This document shows positions 26,364 to 35,260 of a stretch of 64,000 nt of DNA, in pieces; position 1 is the first letter of the stretch; each line of letters begins with the position of its first letter. The notes below the pieces were generated by a model. It was not told the origin of the DNA, ran no database searches, and was given only the letters and a program-made list of their open reading frames with translations. This DNA is from Aliivibrio sp. S3MY1 (GTDB lineage Bacteria > Pseudomonadota > Gammaproteobacteria > Enterobacterales > Vibrionaceae): the NCBI RefSeq assembly GCF_028765575.1, contig NZ_JARACO010000001.1, positions 248,001-312,000 on the forward strand. Direction: 5' to 3'. Made by a program: the position numbers and the translations under genes.

Positions 26364-29051
26364 ATGTCATTAATGAATCAGTTTTCAGTAAAATCAAGGC
26401 TACTTACTTTAGTCATTCTTCCTCTAATTATATTGTGTGGACTTTCTGTAAAAGAGATAAATACACAACGACTGAATTTAAATACCCTCAATACATTAAA
26501 CGAACGCTTACTCTTAAATGAAACTATCTCTAGTTATGTTACCGCTATGCATAATCTTCGTTTAAATGCTTTATATTCCAATAATAATGATGTAGAAAAG
26601 TCATCATCAAAAATTACTCTTAACCTTTTACTTTCACAAATTGATAGAGTAAATAAGCCCGACCTCTATAATGCAGTTAATGAGCTTATCGAAGTTAACG
26701 CTGAAATAAATAATTTTACTTCTATTGATATAGAGGAATGGTCCAATTGGATTTCAGATGTATTAAATAGAGTATATTTACTCGAAAATAAACAACTCTT
26801 GTTAACGCCATCAGAAATTATCAATCAAAAACAACAGATTATTTTACAGTTGCAATGGCTAAGCTTTTGGGCCACAAAAGAGAACTGGTATATTAACCTT
26901 GATCTAAATACACCTGAAACTCAATATCATGACGAACTTAACTCTCTCTTTTATCGTCAAGATCTATATATTGAGCAATTTATTTCCATGAATGCTAATG
27001 CAGCCGATATCGACCTACTATTAAAAACATTCAGTAATGATAGCTTTGCTTTAAGTATGAATTTTCGTAATGATGTAATAAGAGATAAAGCAAAAGACTA
27101 CACAATTAATGAAATAAACTCTGGTACACAGGCGTTGAATCATCGCCTTTTACTCATTCAATCGGTTATACATCGAATAACAGCAGATCTTAAACAAGAC
27201 CTTATAAATCAACTAAAAAAAATACATATTACAATATTAACGTTCATTAGCCTGCTCATTCTATCTCTTATCATTATCTCCTATCTTGGTATTTCTTTAT
27301 CTAAACGTATCATTACTTACTTGAGGAATATAACTAAGACAATGGCACTGATAGAAAGAGAGCATGATTACACCATTCAAATTAAAGTCGATGGCAACGA
27401 TGAATTATCTGTTTTCTCACGAAATCTCAACACCTTAGTATTTGAGAGAGCTCAAAATGAAGAAAAAATCATTTCAGCTAAAAATGAAGCTGAGCTAGCC
27501 AACCTTGCGAAAAGCTCTTTTTTAGCAAATATGTCTCATGAAATCAGAACTCCACTTAATGGCATCATTGGCATGTCGGGGATTCTCTCTGAAACAAAAC
27601 TATCCCCCATCCAACATGATTATTTAAATACGATAGAAACCTCATCTCAGACATTGTTAATTCTAATTAATGATATTTTAGATATATCAAAAATTGAAGC
27701 CGGCAATCTAACCCTACATAAACATGAAACAAACTTAAGAGAGGTTATCTTTGATACGGTTTCGATTGGTATATCTAAAGCAACAGAAAAGAATCTTGAT
27801 CTCGATATTAAACTTTCTCCTAATTTTCCAGATCATTTAATTCTTGATGATCATAGAATTAGACAAATTTTAATGAACTTAACCTCTAACGCCATTAAAT
27901 TCACTCATAGAGGAAGCGTTACCATCAGCGCAGATTTTATTCCTACTGATAGAAATAATGGTTACATCAATATCGCGGTTGTAGATACTGGGATTGGTAT
28001 AGAAAAAAGCGAACAAGAAAAAATATTTGAACCATTTACGCAAGAAGACAGTTCTATTACTCGTCAATATGGCGGAACGGGATTAGGGTTAGCCATTTCA
28101 CGTCAACTCATTACTCTGATGGATAGTGAATTAATCGTAACGTCAGAAAAAGGGCAAGGTAGTACCTTTTCATTCTCGATTAAAACATCCATCGCCTCAG
28201 AAAAACGGCTACCATTAAATGAATTGAAGCATACATCTATTATTTTATTTGGTAATGACTGTCACTTTGAAGAGAAGGTTGCCAATGAATGCAATTATTA
28301 TAATCTACCCAAAGTCATACGAGCAAATACCTCTGATGACATTGTTCTATTTGAGGGTGAAGAAGCTATCTTACTTTTCTGCGTTGATGAACGCATGGAT
28401 ATGAGCTGTAAAAATAGTCTAATAACTCTTCGCCAGCAGCATCAAGATATTCCAATTGTACTGATACAAAAACAAAAAAATAGAGCGACAAATTACGAAT
28501 CTATCATTGATGGTTTAATTACCTATCCTTTGCTTGGCTACCGATTTACTAAAACATTAATTAACTCGTTAGTTTTCCACTCTGAAAACTCAAACCAAAA
28601 AGATGTGAATTTAATACACAAAATTATTAACGAATCTATAAATAGTCCAGAGGATAAACCAACCTCCGGAAGTCAAACACAAGAACATATTCTGATCGTT
28701 GAGGATAATCTAGTAAACCAGAAAGTTGCCTCGCTATTTTTAACCAGCTCAGGTTATACCTTCGAGATTGCCAACAACGGGCAAGAAGCTGTTGAAAAAT
28801 TTACAGAAAACGAGTCCTATAATTTAATTTTAATGGATTGCATGATGCCAATCAAAGATGGATTCTCTGCCACAAAAGAAATAAGGGAAGTAGAACAAAA
28901 ACAGAAAAGAAAAAAGACGCCTATCATTGCACTAACTGCCAGTGTCCTCGACCAAGATATTTCTAAATGCTATGAATCAGGTATGGATGATTACGTTGCA
29001 AAACCATTTAAGAAAGAAGTCTTACTAGAAAAAATAATGAAGATGAAGTAG
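26364..29051 (+). CDS. Hybrid sensor histidine kinase (NIT-like sensor, HisKA, HATPase, REC)
   Basis: About 895 aa. The ATG at 26364 has a good AAGGA site nine bases upstream; another Met lies at 26331. TM helices lie near residues 15-35 and 290-315 and bound a helical periplasmic sensor that looks like a NIT domain. HAMP, HisKA (H-box [11 protein letters not shown]), HATPase (N-box [10 protein letters not shown]-boxes DTGIGI and GTGLGLAI) and a C-terminal receiver ([18 protein letters not shown]) follow. There is no HPt. It is followed after 9 bp by the receiver-TPR gene and is divergent from the PstS-like gene. Confidence 0.88.
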   Translation: MSLMNQFSVKSRLLTLVILPLIILCGLSVKEINTQRLNLNTLNTLNERLLLNETISSYVTAMHNLRLNALYSNNNDVEKSSSKITLNLLLSQIDRVNKPDLYNAVNELIEVNAEINNFTSIDIEEWSNWISDVLNRVYLLENKQLLLTPSEIINQKQQIILQLQWLSFWATKENWYINLDLNTPETQYHDELNSLFYRQDLYIEQFISMNANAADIDLLLKTFSNDSFALSMNFRNDVIRDKAKDYTINEINSGTQALNHRLLLIQSVIHRITADLKQDLINQLKKIHITILTFISLLILSLIIISYLGISLSKRIITYLRNITKTMALIEREHDYTIQIKVDGNDELSVFSRNLNTLVFERAQNEEKIISAKNEAELANLAKSSFLANMSHEIRTPLNGIIGMSGILSETKLSPIQHDYLNTIETSSQTLLILINDILDISKIEAGNLTLHKHETNLREVIFDTVSIGISKATEKNLDLDIKLSPNFPDHLILDDHRIRQILMNLTSNAIKFTHRGSVTISADFIPTDRNNGYINIAVVDTGIGIEKSEQEKIFEPFTQEDSSITRQYGGTGLGLAISRQLITLMDSELIVTSEKGQGSTFSFSIKTSIASEKRLPLNELKHTSIILFGNDCHFEEKVANECNYYNLPKVIRANTSDDIVLFEGEEAILLFCVDERMDMSCKNSLITLRQQHQDIPIVLIQKQKNRATNYESIIDGLITYPLLGYRFTKTLINSLVFHSENSNQKDVNLIHKIINESINSPEDKPTSGSQTQEHILIVEDNLVNQKVASLFLTSSGYTFEIANNGQEAVEKFTENESYNLILMDCMMPIKDGFSATKEIREVEQKQKRKKTPIIALTASVLDQDISKCYESGMDDYVAKPFKKEVLLEKIMKMK

Positions 29052-29060
29052 GTTATAATA

Positions 29061-30797
29061 ATGACTGTATTAAACAAAAATAAACTAAACACAAACAAAT
29101 TTAATATATTGATTGTGGATGACTGTCAGGTCTCCTCTTTATACCTATCGAAGCTTTTATCTCAGTTAGGTTTTAACTCTATTGATCGTGTAAATTCTTA
29201 TCAACAAGCGGTTAAATTTTGTTCTAAGAAGCATTACTCCCTGTTATTCATTGACTATCATTTAGAACAAGTCCTTAACGGTTCTGAGCTCTATGATTTA
29301 CTAAAAGAAAAGGGGTTTATTCAAGCTTATACACGAGTAATTACAATATCAGGTGATCACACTACACAAACAGTATTAAGCACTCTTTCAAAAGGAAATG
29401 GAGACTATCTTTGTAAACCCGTAAGTAAATCCATTCTTAGTCATAAAGTAAATAACGCATATGATGAATATCAAATGTTTAAGAGTTTACATTCACCTAA
29501 TAATACTCCAGACTTATCCGTTCAAAAAGAACAAGCGATTAAGTATGCAAAGATTAAAAATATCAATGAATTAGACCAGTTTTTATTCAATTTATTTCTT
29601 CCAAATGAAAAAGAAAAACTCCTAAAACTTTGCCTAAATCCTGAGTTTATTCATCGTCGTAACTACATTTTAACTCGATTACGACTTGAGTATGAGTTGA
29701 GCTTGACTCCCGTTACGAAAATCATCAACAACACAGAAAAACTATGTCTACAATATCCTCTATTTGTAGATGCCTTCGATTTACTCGTCGAACTGCAAAT
29801 AGAACTGCACCACTTTGAAAATGCTCTTTTATCTGCCAGTTCTGCTTTAGATCTAACACCAAGCATTTCAGTTCGAGCTTTAGGCGTGTTAAAACTCGCT
29901 TTAACTTGTAATAACAAAAATTATTTTATTAAAGCCTCTCATCTATTGGCTAACCATTTACCAATTGCCAATCAAAATTGGTGTGTGTATATAGCTGAAT
30001 GCTTTAATTACTACGATGAGTATATTCAACACTCCCAATCCGAATTCGATAAAAAACAGCTACTTCTTGAACAAAAAAACTTCGTTCGACGCTCTGAGTA
30101 CCGCTTAACCTCAACACAGAAAAAACAGATGACTGTACTTTTTAGCTTTAGCGAATGTAAGCGTCTAATTAATAATAACGATATTATCAAAGCAAAACGA
30201 ATGATGTTGAAATCCGTTCAACCATTCTTTGATAATTTACATCAACTTAACTCTGTTGTATTGGTTGAGTTACTGTATTTATTGTCATTTTGTGGAGAGC
30301 TTTGGTTACTTGAGAAAGTCAATGCCGTAATGAAAACTAAGCACCATTTTAATGATTACTGTATTGATGCTTTAAATCTTTTAAAACATGATAAAGAATT
30401 AAAAGAGTCTCTAGAGATACTTTCAAATACTCTTCAAGTTGCTGACAATTTACAAGATGAAAATATACAAACTAGGCAAGAGGTTTATAAAAAAGCATTA
30501 GTCCAATTTCCTTACTCTTCTGAACTCTGTATCGGTTTATTAGAATGTTATATTTTACTTAGTTTAGATAAGCCAGAAACGATCAGTATTTTAATTTCAC
30601 TAGTTAATAACATGCCTTTATCTGAACATTTAATGAAAAGAAGGGACGCTGTACTCAAGGCTCTACACACCCACGAAGGGTATATTGAAGAGATCAGCAC
30701 CGCTCACTTTGATGTAAATAATGACGATTCATATCAACTAAAAGACACCACATTGCTTAATTTATCACGTAGAGCTGCTCATAACTTACTCAGTTAA
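29061..30797 (+). CDS. Response regulator with TPR-like C-terminal region
   Basis: A 578 aa cytoplasmic protein. The N-terminal receiver (about 13-135) has the acidic pair in NILIVDDCQ, the phospho-Asp in LLFIDYHLE and the Lys in YLCKPVS. The remaining 440 residues are helical with TPR-like repeats, and no DNA-binding or enzyme domain is seen. Output by protein contact is likely. It lies 9 bp after the hybrid kinase and is almost certainly its partner or an alternative phosphate acceptor. Related REC-TPR proteins occur widely in vibrios without clear function. Confidence 0.78.
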   Translation: MTVLNKNKLNTNKFNILIVDDCQVSSLYLSKLLSQLGFNSIDRVNSYQQAVKFCSKKHYSLLFIDYHLEQVLNGSELYDLLKEKGFIQAYTRVITISGDHTTQTVLSTLSKGNGDYLCKPVSKSILSHKVNNAYDEYQMFKSLHSPNNTPDLSVQKEQAIKYAKIKNINELDQFLFNLFLPNEKEKLLKLCLNPEFIHRRNYILTRLRLEYELSLTPVTKIINNTEKLCLQYPLFVDAFDLLVELQIELHHFENALLSASSALDLTPSISVRALGVLKLALTCNNKNYFIKASHLLANHLPIANQNWCVYIAECFNYYDEYIQHSQSEFDKKQLLLEQKNFVRRSEYRLTSTQKKQMTVLFSFSECKRLINNNDIIKAKRMMLKSVQPFFDNLHQLNSVVLVELLYLLSFCGELWLLEKVNAVMKTKHHFNDYCIDALNLLKHDKELKESLEILSNTLQVADNLQDENIQTRQEVYKKALVQFPYSSELCIGLLECYILLSLDKPETISILISLVNNMPLSEHLMKRRDAVLKALHTHEGYIEEISTAHFDVNNDDSYQLKDTTLLNLSRRAAHNLLS

Positions 30798-30828
30798 TAG
30801 GGGCAACTGACTATACTAGTCAAGCTAG

Positions 30829-32643
30829 TTAAATTACGTGTTTATTCAATACATGGTAGAATTCTTCTGGTTTGATAGGTTTTGTTATGACATCATTTTG
30901 TCCACACTCGATCAACTCTCGTCTTACTTCATTAAATGCATCAGCAGTACAACCAATAATAACGGTGTCTTTCTTGCTATCAGAAAGTTTGCGAATAGCT
31001 AACGTTGCTTCTTTTCCGTCCATTAGCGGCATATGGTAATCCATCAAAACTGCATCATATTGATTCTCTTTTACCGCTTGTACTGCGGTCCTACCATCAT
31101 GAGCAACATCAAACTCATGGCCTGCCAATTTTAAATACTTTGAAAAAATTAGTACATTCACTTTATTATCATCAACAATAAGTAATTTTAAAGGTCGGGC
31201 AAATTCAATGTGACTTGGAACTTCATCTAATTGTCGATTATTTGAAGGTTCAACAGTAAGCTGAAGAACAACCTTAAACAGACTTCCTTCTCCTTCTACA
31301 CTTTCGACTAAGATGGTTCCTCCCATCGCATCTAATAACCTTTTAACTATCGTTAGCCCTAAACCTGAACCACCAAATCGTCGTGTAATTGAAGATTCAG
31401 CTTGAGAAAACTGCTCAAATATTTGTTGTTGTTTACTCGCTGCAATCCCTATTCCTGTATCGGCTACAGTAATGCTTATTTCTGCTTTATCACCTAGCCT
31501 TTTAGTTACATAAGTTATTGTCACATCACCTTGTTGTGTGAATTTAACTGCGTTTGTAATTAAATTTTTTACTATTTGCATTAAACGCGTCATATCACCA
31601 ACAACCCATTCAACTGCATTTTCATCAGGTTTAAAAAATAACTTAACCTCTGTATTATTTAATAATGGTTGATGGAGTAGGCACTCTTTTTCTAGAGACC
31701 TAAGTAGATTAAATGGCATATATTCCAAATTGATTTTATTGGCTTCAATTTTTGAAATATCTAACACATCATTTAGAATAGCTAGTAGGTACTCACTAGA
31801 GATAAGTAATTGATTTACATTATCTAATTGTTCTTTTTCTTTTAATGCCAATTTTAGTAATTGTGCACTTCCCATAATGGCATTCATTGGGGTTCTAATC
31901 TCATGACTCATGGCTGCGACAAAATTACTTTTTGCCTCATTAGCATTTTCTGCTCGCTCTTTCTGTACTTTTAATCGTTTTTCACTCTCGGTTAAACTCT
32001 GACTTTTTTCAATAATCTCTATCACTAATTTGCTCAACGAATGATTAAATTGCCCTATTTCATCATGACTGTGATTTTGAAACTGTATATGCAAGTCTCC
32101 ACTCGCGACCTGCTCTACGTTACATCGCAATTGATTTAAAGGAATAAATATAAGGTAATAAATAATAAACAGAGTAAATCCTGTAAATAATAGATAAACC
32201 AATATCACCCCAATATAAATAGGTAAAACAGAAGCATTAACCATATCTATTACATTTTTCATGCTTAAAGATAAGTGAATAACCGCTAACTCATCCTCTT
32301 TTATTTTAATTGAATATGTAATGGTTTCGTCGATAGTATTAGCTAATTCATCTATCTCTAAGGGAAACAGCCGTGTCCCATCAGTCTTATTCACAACTAA
32401 GCCCAACCAGTGCTGATTCTCTAAAAGTACCGTTTCAAGAGTCATAAAAAGCACGGCAAGATCTTGAGTAATAATATTACCCTCAATAGCATTACTCAAT
32501 ATTGCAAGTTTAGCGGTTTCAAACTGTACGAACTGCTCACGCTGCTCTTCAAGAAGGGCTGGAGCCCAGATAAAATGCAACCACAATAAAGCTAATACTA
32601 AAATACTAGAGTATAACGTGATGAATTTAGTAATAATCTTCAC
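30829..32643 (-). CDS. Hybrid sensor histidine kinase (HAMP, HisKA, HATPase, REC)
   Basis: A 604 aa kinase. TM1 lies near residues 8-28, then a periplasmic segment of about 110 residues, TM2 near 142-168 and HAMP. HisKA has the H-box [13 protein letters not shown], HATPase has NLITNAVKFT, DTGIGIA and GSGLGLT, and the receiver has AVLMDYHMPLMDG and KPIKP. There is no HPt. It starts 3 bp after the PhnD-like periplasmic protein gene, so both are one operon. The small periplasmic part would suit sensing through that binding protein. Confidence 0.88.
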   Translation of the reverse strand: MKIITKFITLYSSILVLALLWLHFIWAPALLEEQREQFVQFETAKLAILSNAIEGNIITQDLAVLFMTLETVLLENQHWLGLVVNKTDGTRLFPLEIDELANTIDETITYSIKIKEDELAVIHLSLSMKNVIDMVNASVLPIYIGVILVYLLFTGFTLFIIYYLIFIPLNQLRCNVEQVASGDLHIQFQNHSHDEIGQFNHSLSKLVIEIIEKSQSLTESEKRLKVQKERAENANEAKSNFVAAMSHEIRTPMNAIMGSAQLLKLALKEKEQLDNVNQLLISSEYLLAILNDVLDISKIEANKINLEYMPFNLLRSLEKECLLHQPLLNNTEVKLFFKPDENAVEWVVGDMTRLMQIVKNLITNAVKFTQQGDVTITYVTKRLGDKAEISITVADTGIGIAASKQQQIFEQFSQAESSITRRFGGSGLGLTIVKRLLDAMGGTILVESVEGEGSLFKVVLQLTVEPSNNRQLDEVPSHIEFARPLKLLIVDDNKVNVLIFSKYLKLAGHEFDVAHDGRTAVQAVKENQYDAVLMDYHMPLMDGKEATLAIRKLSDSKKDTVIIGCTADAFNEVRRELIECGQNDVITKPIKPEEFYHVLNKHVI

Positions 32644-32646
32644 AGG

Positions 32647-33450
32647 TTATCTCTCTATAAACTGCTCTAGATTAAGCATTTTAAGATTATCATAATCAGA
32701 TAGCTCAGCAGCTTCTACACCACGCATAGGAATTTTACTCAGCTTGTTTTTTCCAGATTCAGAGCTAAACATGCCTTTAAAAGCATCATAAAAAACTTGA
32801 CGTTGTTCTATAACTCTTGGGTGGAGTGCAATAGGATGCGGTGCTACTTTTGACGTTTGATATAAAATAGTTAATTTATCTTGTATGCTCTGTTTTTGTT
32901 GCTTCAATGAATGAACAACCCCACCACCAGCTCTACTTACACCTAATACTGTATTGAGATAAGCTGATGAATGACTGTGGACATACACAGGCGTAAACTC
33001 TATATTTTTGCGAGTCAACTCCGCTCTAGTCATTAATGAAGCTCCAAGCGCATTAGGTGCAGGGAAAGCTATTTCTTGATTATTAAGCTGCTCAATAGAG
33101 GTTATTCCTGATTCTTTCGAAACGACCAATATCCCTGATAATAAACGTGTTGAATCTTTAATAATCGGCAAATAACCATTTTCATCATTAGCCATGAGTA
33201 AGTGATATGGATTTAAATAAACAATATCATAAACTTCATTTGCCAACTCTTTTTCGAAACTCGGAATATCAATAGCCTGTTGTAGCTTCAACTCAAGACC
33301 AGTTCGATATGATAACTCATCGATCACTGGCTGCCATATCTCACGAATTTTATGACTTTCAAATTGAGGCACTACTCCGACTATTAACGTCTTTTTAGCT
33401 AACACCATGGTACTGAATAAAAGACAGGCCGCTAATATCATTATTCTCAT
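32647..33450 (-). CDS. PhnD-like periplasmic binding protein, orphan (kinase-linked)
   Basis: A 267 aa exported protein with a signal peptide (MRIMILAACLLFSTMVLA). It has the PhnD/phosphonate-type binding fold: GVVPQFESHKIREIWQPVIDEL, VYLNPYHLLMA and FPAPNALGASLMTRAEL. No PhnC or PhnE transporter genes are present. It directly precedes a hybrid kinase gene in the same operon, the pattern of a periplasmic sensor that hands its ligand state to a kinase. The ligand is unknown; phosphonates are only one option in this fold. Confidence 0.8.
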   Translation of the reverse strand: MRIMILAACLLFSTMVLAKKTLIVGVVPQFESHKIREIWQPVIDELSYRTGLELKLQQAIDIPSFEKELANEVYDIVYLNPYHLLMANDENGYLPIIKDSTRLLSGILVVSKESGITSIEQLNNQEIAFPAPNALGASLMTRAELTRKNIEFTPVYVHSHSSAYLNTVLGVSRAGGGVVHSLKQQKQSIQDKLTILYQTSKVAPHPIALHPRVIEQRQVFYDAFKGMFSSESGKNKLSKIPMRGVEAAELSDYDNLKMLNLEQFIER

Positions 33451-33558
33451 TATTTAATCCCTTTATTACTTCTATCCATATTTACTAAGTATAGGATCTA
33501 GAACTTATAATTTCAGATTTGAAAGCATATTCTTTTTAAATAAAAGCGGGGTTATAAT

Positions 33559-33720
33559 CTAAAAAGCTATTTCAATTAAAGCCATATATTCATTCCATGC
33601 AAGCGGCTCTCCATCAATAGCAAACTCTTTCTGTAACGGCTGACATCCATCGTATGACCATCTTGAGTACAAGATAAGCACAGATAGCCATCAACATCAA
33701 AAAACATACCAACACTAACT
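33559..33720 (-). pseudogene. Short decayed coding remnant
   Basis: On the minus strand, one frame reads VGMFFDVDGYLCLSC. A second, shifted frame continues SYDGCQPLQKEFAIDGEPLAW and NEYMALIEIAF to a TAG at 33559. The two parts read as coding but are joined by a frame change near 33640. The family is not recognised. No start or ribosome site is present. Confidence 0.45.
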
Positions 33721-33905
33721 CGATGATTATAAGTGTTTTTTCGTTTTCTTATTATTTAATTATGAAAATGCATTTCATTTTGAATATCAGACTAAATACT
33801 AATCTCCTTTCTTTATTAAGCGATATTCCTCCAGACATTTTTGATTTATCCCTCTATTTTTCCATATTAATTAATTCTTATTACTATTATTTATTCATTA
33901 CCAAC

Positions 33906-33920
33906 TTCTCATTATGCAAA
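33906..33920 (+). promoter_or_regulatory. SypG enhancer site upstream of sypA (forward)
   Basis: TTCTCATTATGCAAA fits the known SypG enhancer pattern TTCTCANNNTG. It lies about 90 bp before the sigma-54 promoter. Confidence 0.8.
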
Positions 33921-33924
33921 CTGC

Positions 33925-33939
33925 ATTGCAATTTGAGAA
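33925..33939 (-). promoter_or_regulatory. SypG enhancer site upstream of sypA (reverse)
   Basis: On the minus strand it reads TTCTCAAATTGCAAT, a second match to the pattern, facing the first with only four bases between. The pair forms an inverted arrangement suited to a regulator dimer. Confidence 0.75.
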
Positions 33940-34009
33940 TCAACTCTACTATCGCAATTAAAAAACACACAAATACCGATAAGTGAATGATTATATTTAT
34001 AAAAAAAAG

Positions 34010-34024
34010 TGGCACAGTTACTGC
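34010..34024 (+). promoter_or_regulatory. Sigma-54 promoter of sypA
   Basis: TGGCAC (34010-34015), five bases, then CTGC (34021-34024). The GG and GC pairs are separated by ten bases, as sigma-54 requires. It lies about 48 bp before the sypA ATG and drives sypA onward. Confidence 0.85.
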
Positions 34025-34071
34025 TCTAATCATAATACAAACACAAAAGGATATTTCCTTAGGAGCTGATT

Positions 34072-34389
34072 ATGGAACTACATCAATTTGAATCAAATAC
34101 TGAAACTCTTATTTTAGCCGTTCAAGGTGATATGGATGCCATTGGTTGCCGAGATATTCAACCAACAATTGACGAAGTACTTCAACAAGAACACTACCAA
34201 GTACAAATCGACCTTGCTCAAGTGGCTTTTCTTGATTCGTCAGGTATCGGCGCCATTGTTTATCTGTACAAACGTTTAATTGAAAAAGAACGCACCATGC
34301 AAATTCAAAATGCACACGGACAACCTTTGGAATTACTAAAGTTATTACGTATTGAAAATGCCATTCCAGTAAATAATACAACGCACTAG
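34072..34389 (+). CDS. sypA: SypA, STAS-domain regulator of biofilm formation
   Basis: A 105 aa anti-anti-sigma-like STAS protein, the target of SypE. The phosphorylatable serine lies in FLDSSGIGAIVYLY (Ser56 by count), matching the residue reported for SypA in V. fischeri. Unphosphorylated SypA promotes biofilm formation at a step after transcription. The ATG has an AGGAGC site eight bases upstream. It is the first gene of the syp cluster, behind a sigma-54 promoter. Confidence 0.95.
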   Translation: MELHQFESNTETLILAVQGDMDAIGCRDIQPTIDEVLQQEHYQVQIDLAQVAFLDSSGIGAIVYLYKRLIEKERTMQIQNAHGQPLELLKLLRIENAIPVNNTTH

Positions 34390-34425
34390 TCACTGTAAAT
34401 AAACAATAAGACAGGGAGTATCATC

Positions 34426-35259
34426 ATGAATAAACACCACTTATTCGTCCTTAGCTTAGGAATACTTGCACTGTCTGGTTGTTCTTCATTTGCAGAACCA
34501 GGAAGAGGCGGCGAAGCAGAGAACTATCCACAAGCGGCATTTTCTCCTGTGATGCCAGATCAACCCCTAGGCCCAGAGCATGGCTTACGGTTTGATTGGG
34601 AATTAGCCGCTCGTCATCTTGATATTCTCATTTTAGAAAAAGCAGAATGGTGCTTTCCTGCTACCGTTCATCAAGCCAAACAAAATGAAGCTCGAATAGC
34701 TCGTGAATTAGAAGGAGGCTTACAACTGGATGCCGCCAATGATTTAGTCATTCAACGTAACCTATTAAAACGTTTAGAACGACAGTTAGATTACGTAAAA
34801 CGCCAAGAAACCTGCGCTCCACCCTCCGATTCGAACAACGGAAATTCAGATATTGAGTTAGCACAAACTATTTATGACTTACTAAACAGAGACAACCAAT
34901 TTGCGTTTAATTCAGCCGAACTAAATCCAAAATATGTAGTGAATTTATCAGAAGCATCGCAACTTCTTAATAAGCATCAAGACTTCAAATTGTTAGTCAC
35001 AGGCCATGCAGATGGCATGGGTGAAGAAGATTTTAACCAAGATCTTGCTCTTAATAGAGCCAAACAGGTAAAACGCTACTTAAGTATTTTTGGGTTATCT
35101 ATTGATCGTATACACGTAGATTCTGTTGGCTCAAATGACCCATATCTAGCAGGCACAGAGCCTCACGTTAGACTAACCAACCGTCGAGTTACCATTGAGT
35201 TACTGCAATTAGATCAACCATTAATGTTAGAGAACAACCACTCAAATGGAGGAAATTAA
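34426..35259 (+). CDS. sypB: SypB, OmpA-like outer-membrane lipoprotein
   Basis: A 277 aa lipoprotein with a signal peptide and lipobox LSGC (Cys19). The C-terminal OmpA-family peptidoglycan-binding domain covers about residues 160-270, with VTGHADGMGEEDFNQDLALNRAKQV (cited as short motifs TGHADG and LALNRAKQV) and LTNRRVTIELL. It probably ties the export apparatus to the cell wall. It overlaps the leader of sypC, whose ribosome site GGAGG lies inside the sypB end. Confidence 0.92.
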   Translation: MNKHHLFVLSLGILALSGCSSFAEPGRGGEAENYPQAAFSPVMPDQPLGPEHGLRFDWELAARHLDILILEKAEWCFPATVHQAKQNEARIARELEGGLQLDAANDLVIQRNLLKRLERQLDYVKRQETCAPPSDSNNGNSDIELAQTIYDLLNRDNQFAFNSAELNPKYVVNLSEASQLLNKHQDFKLLVTGHADGMGEEDFNQDLALNRAKQVKRYLSIFGLSIDRIHVDSVGSNDPYLAGTEPHVRLTNRRVTIELLQLDQPLMLENNHSNGGN

Positions 35260-35260
35260 A

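Larger units (their letters stand above)
33451..34071. other. Intergenic region upstream of syp
   Basis: About 620 bp. It holds a decayed reading frame (33559-33720, minus), two SypG-type enhancer sites and the sypA sigma-54 promoter, listed separately. An 87-codon frame at 33723-33986 covers the enhancer sites, is very rich in Ile/Leu/Tyr/Ser and has no ribosome site, so I do not regard it as a gene. Confidence 0.6.

Noticed and set aside
33723..33986. An 87-codon open frame upstream of sypA
   Set aside because: It covers the SypG enhancer sites, is made of AT-driven Ile/Leu/Tyr/Ser residues and has no ribosome site.
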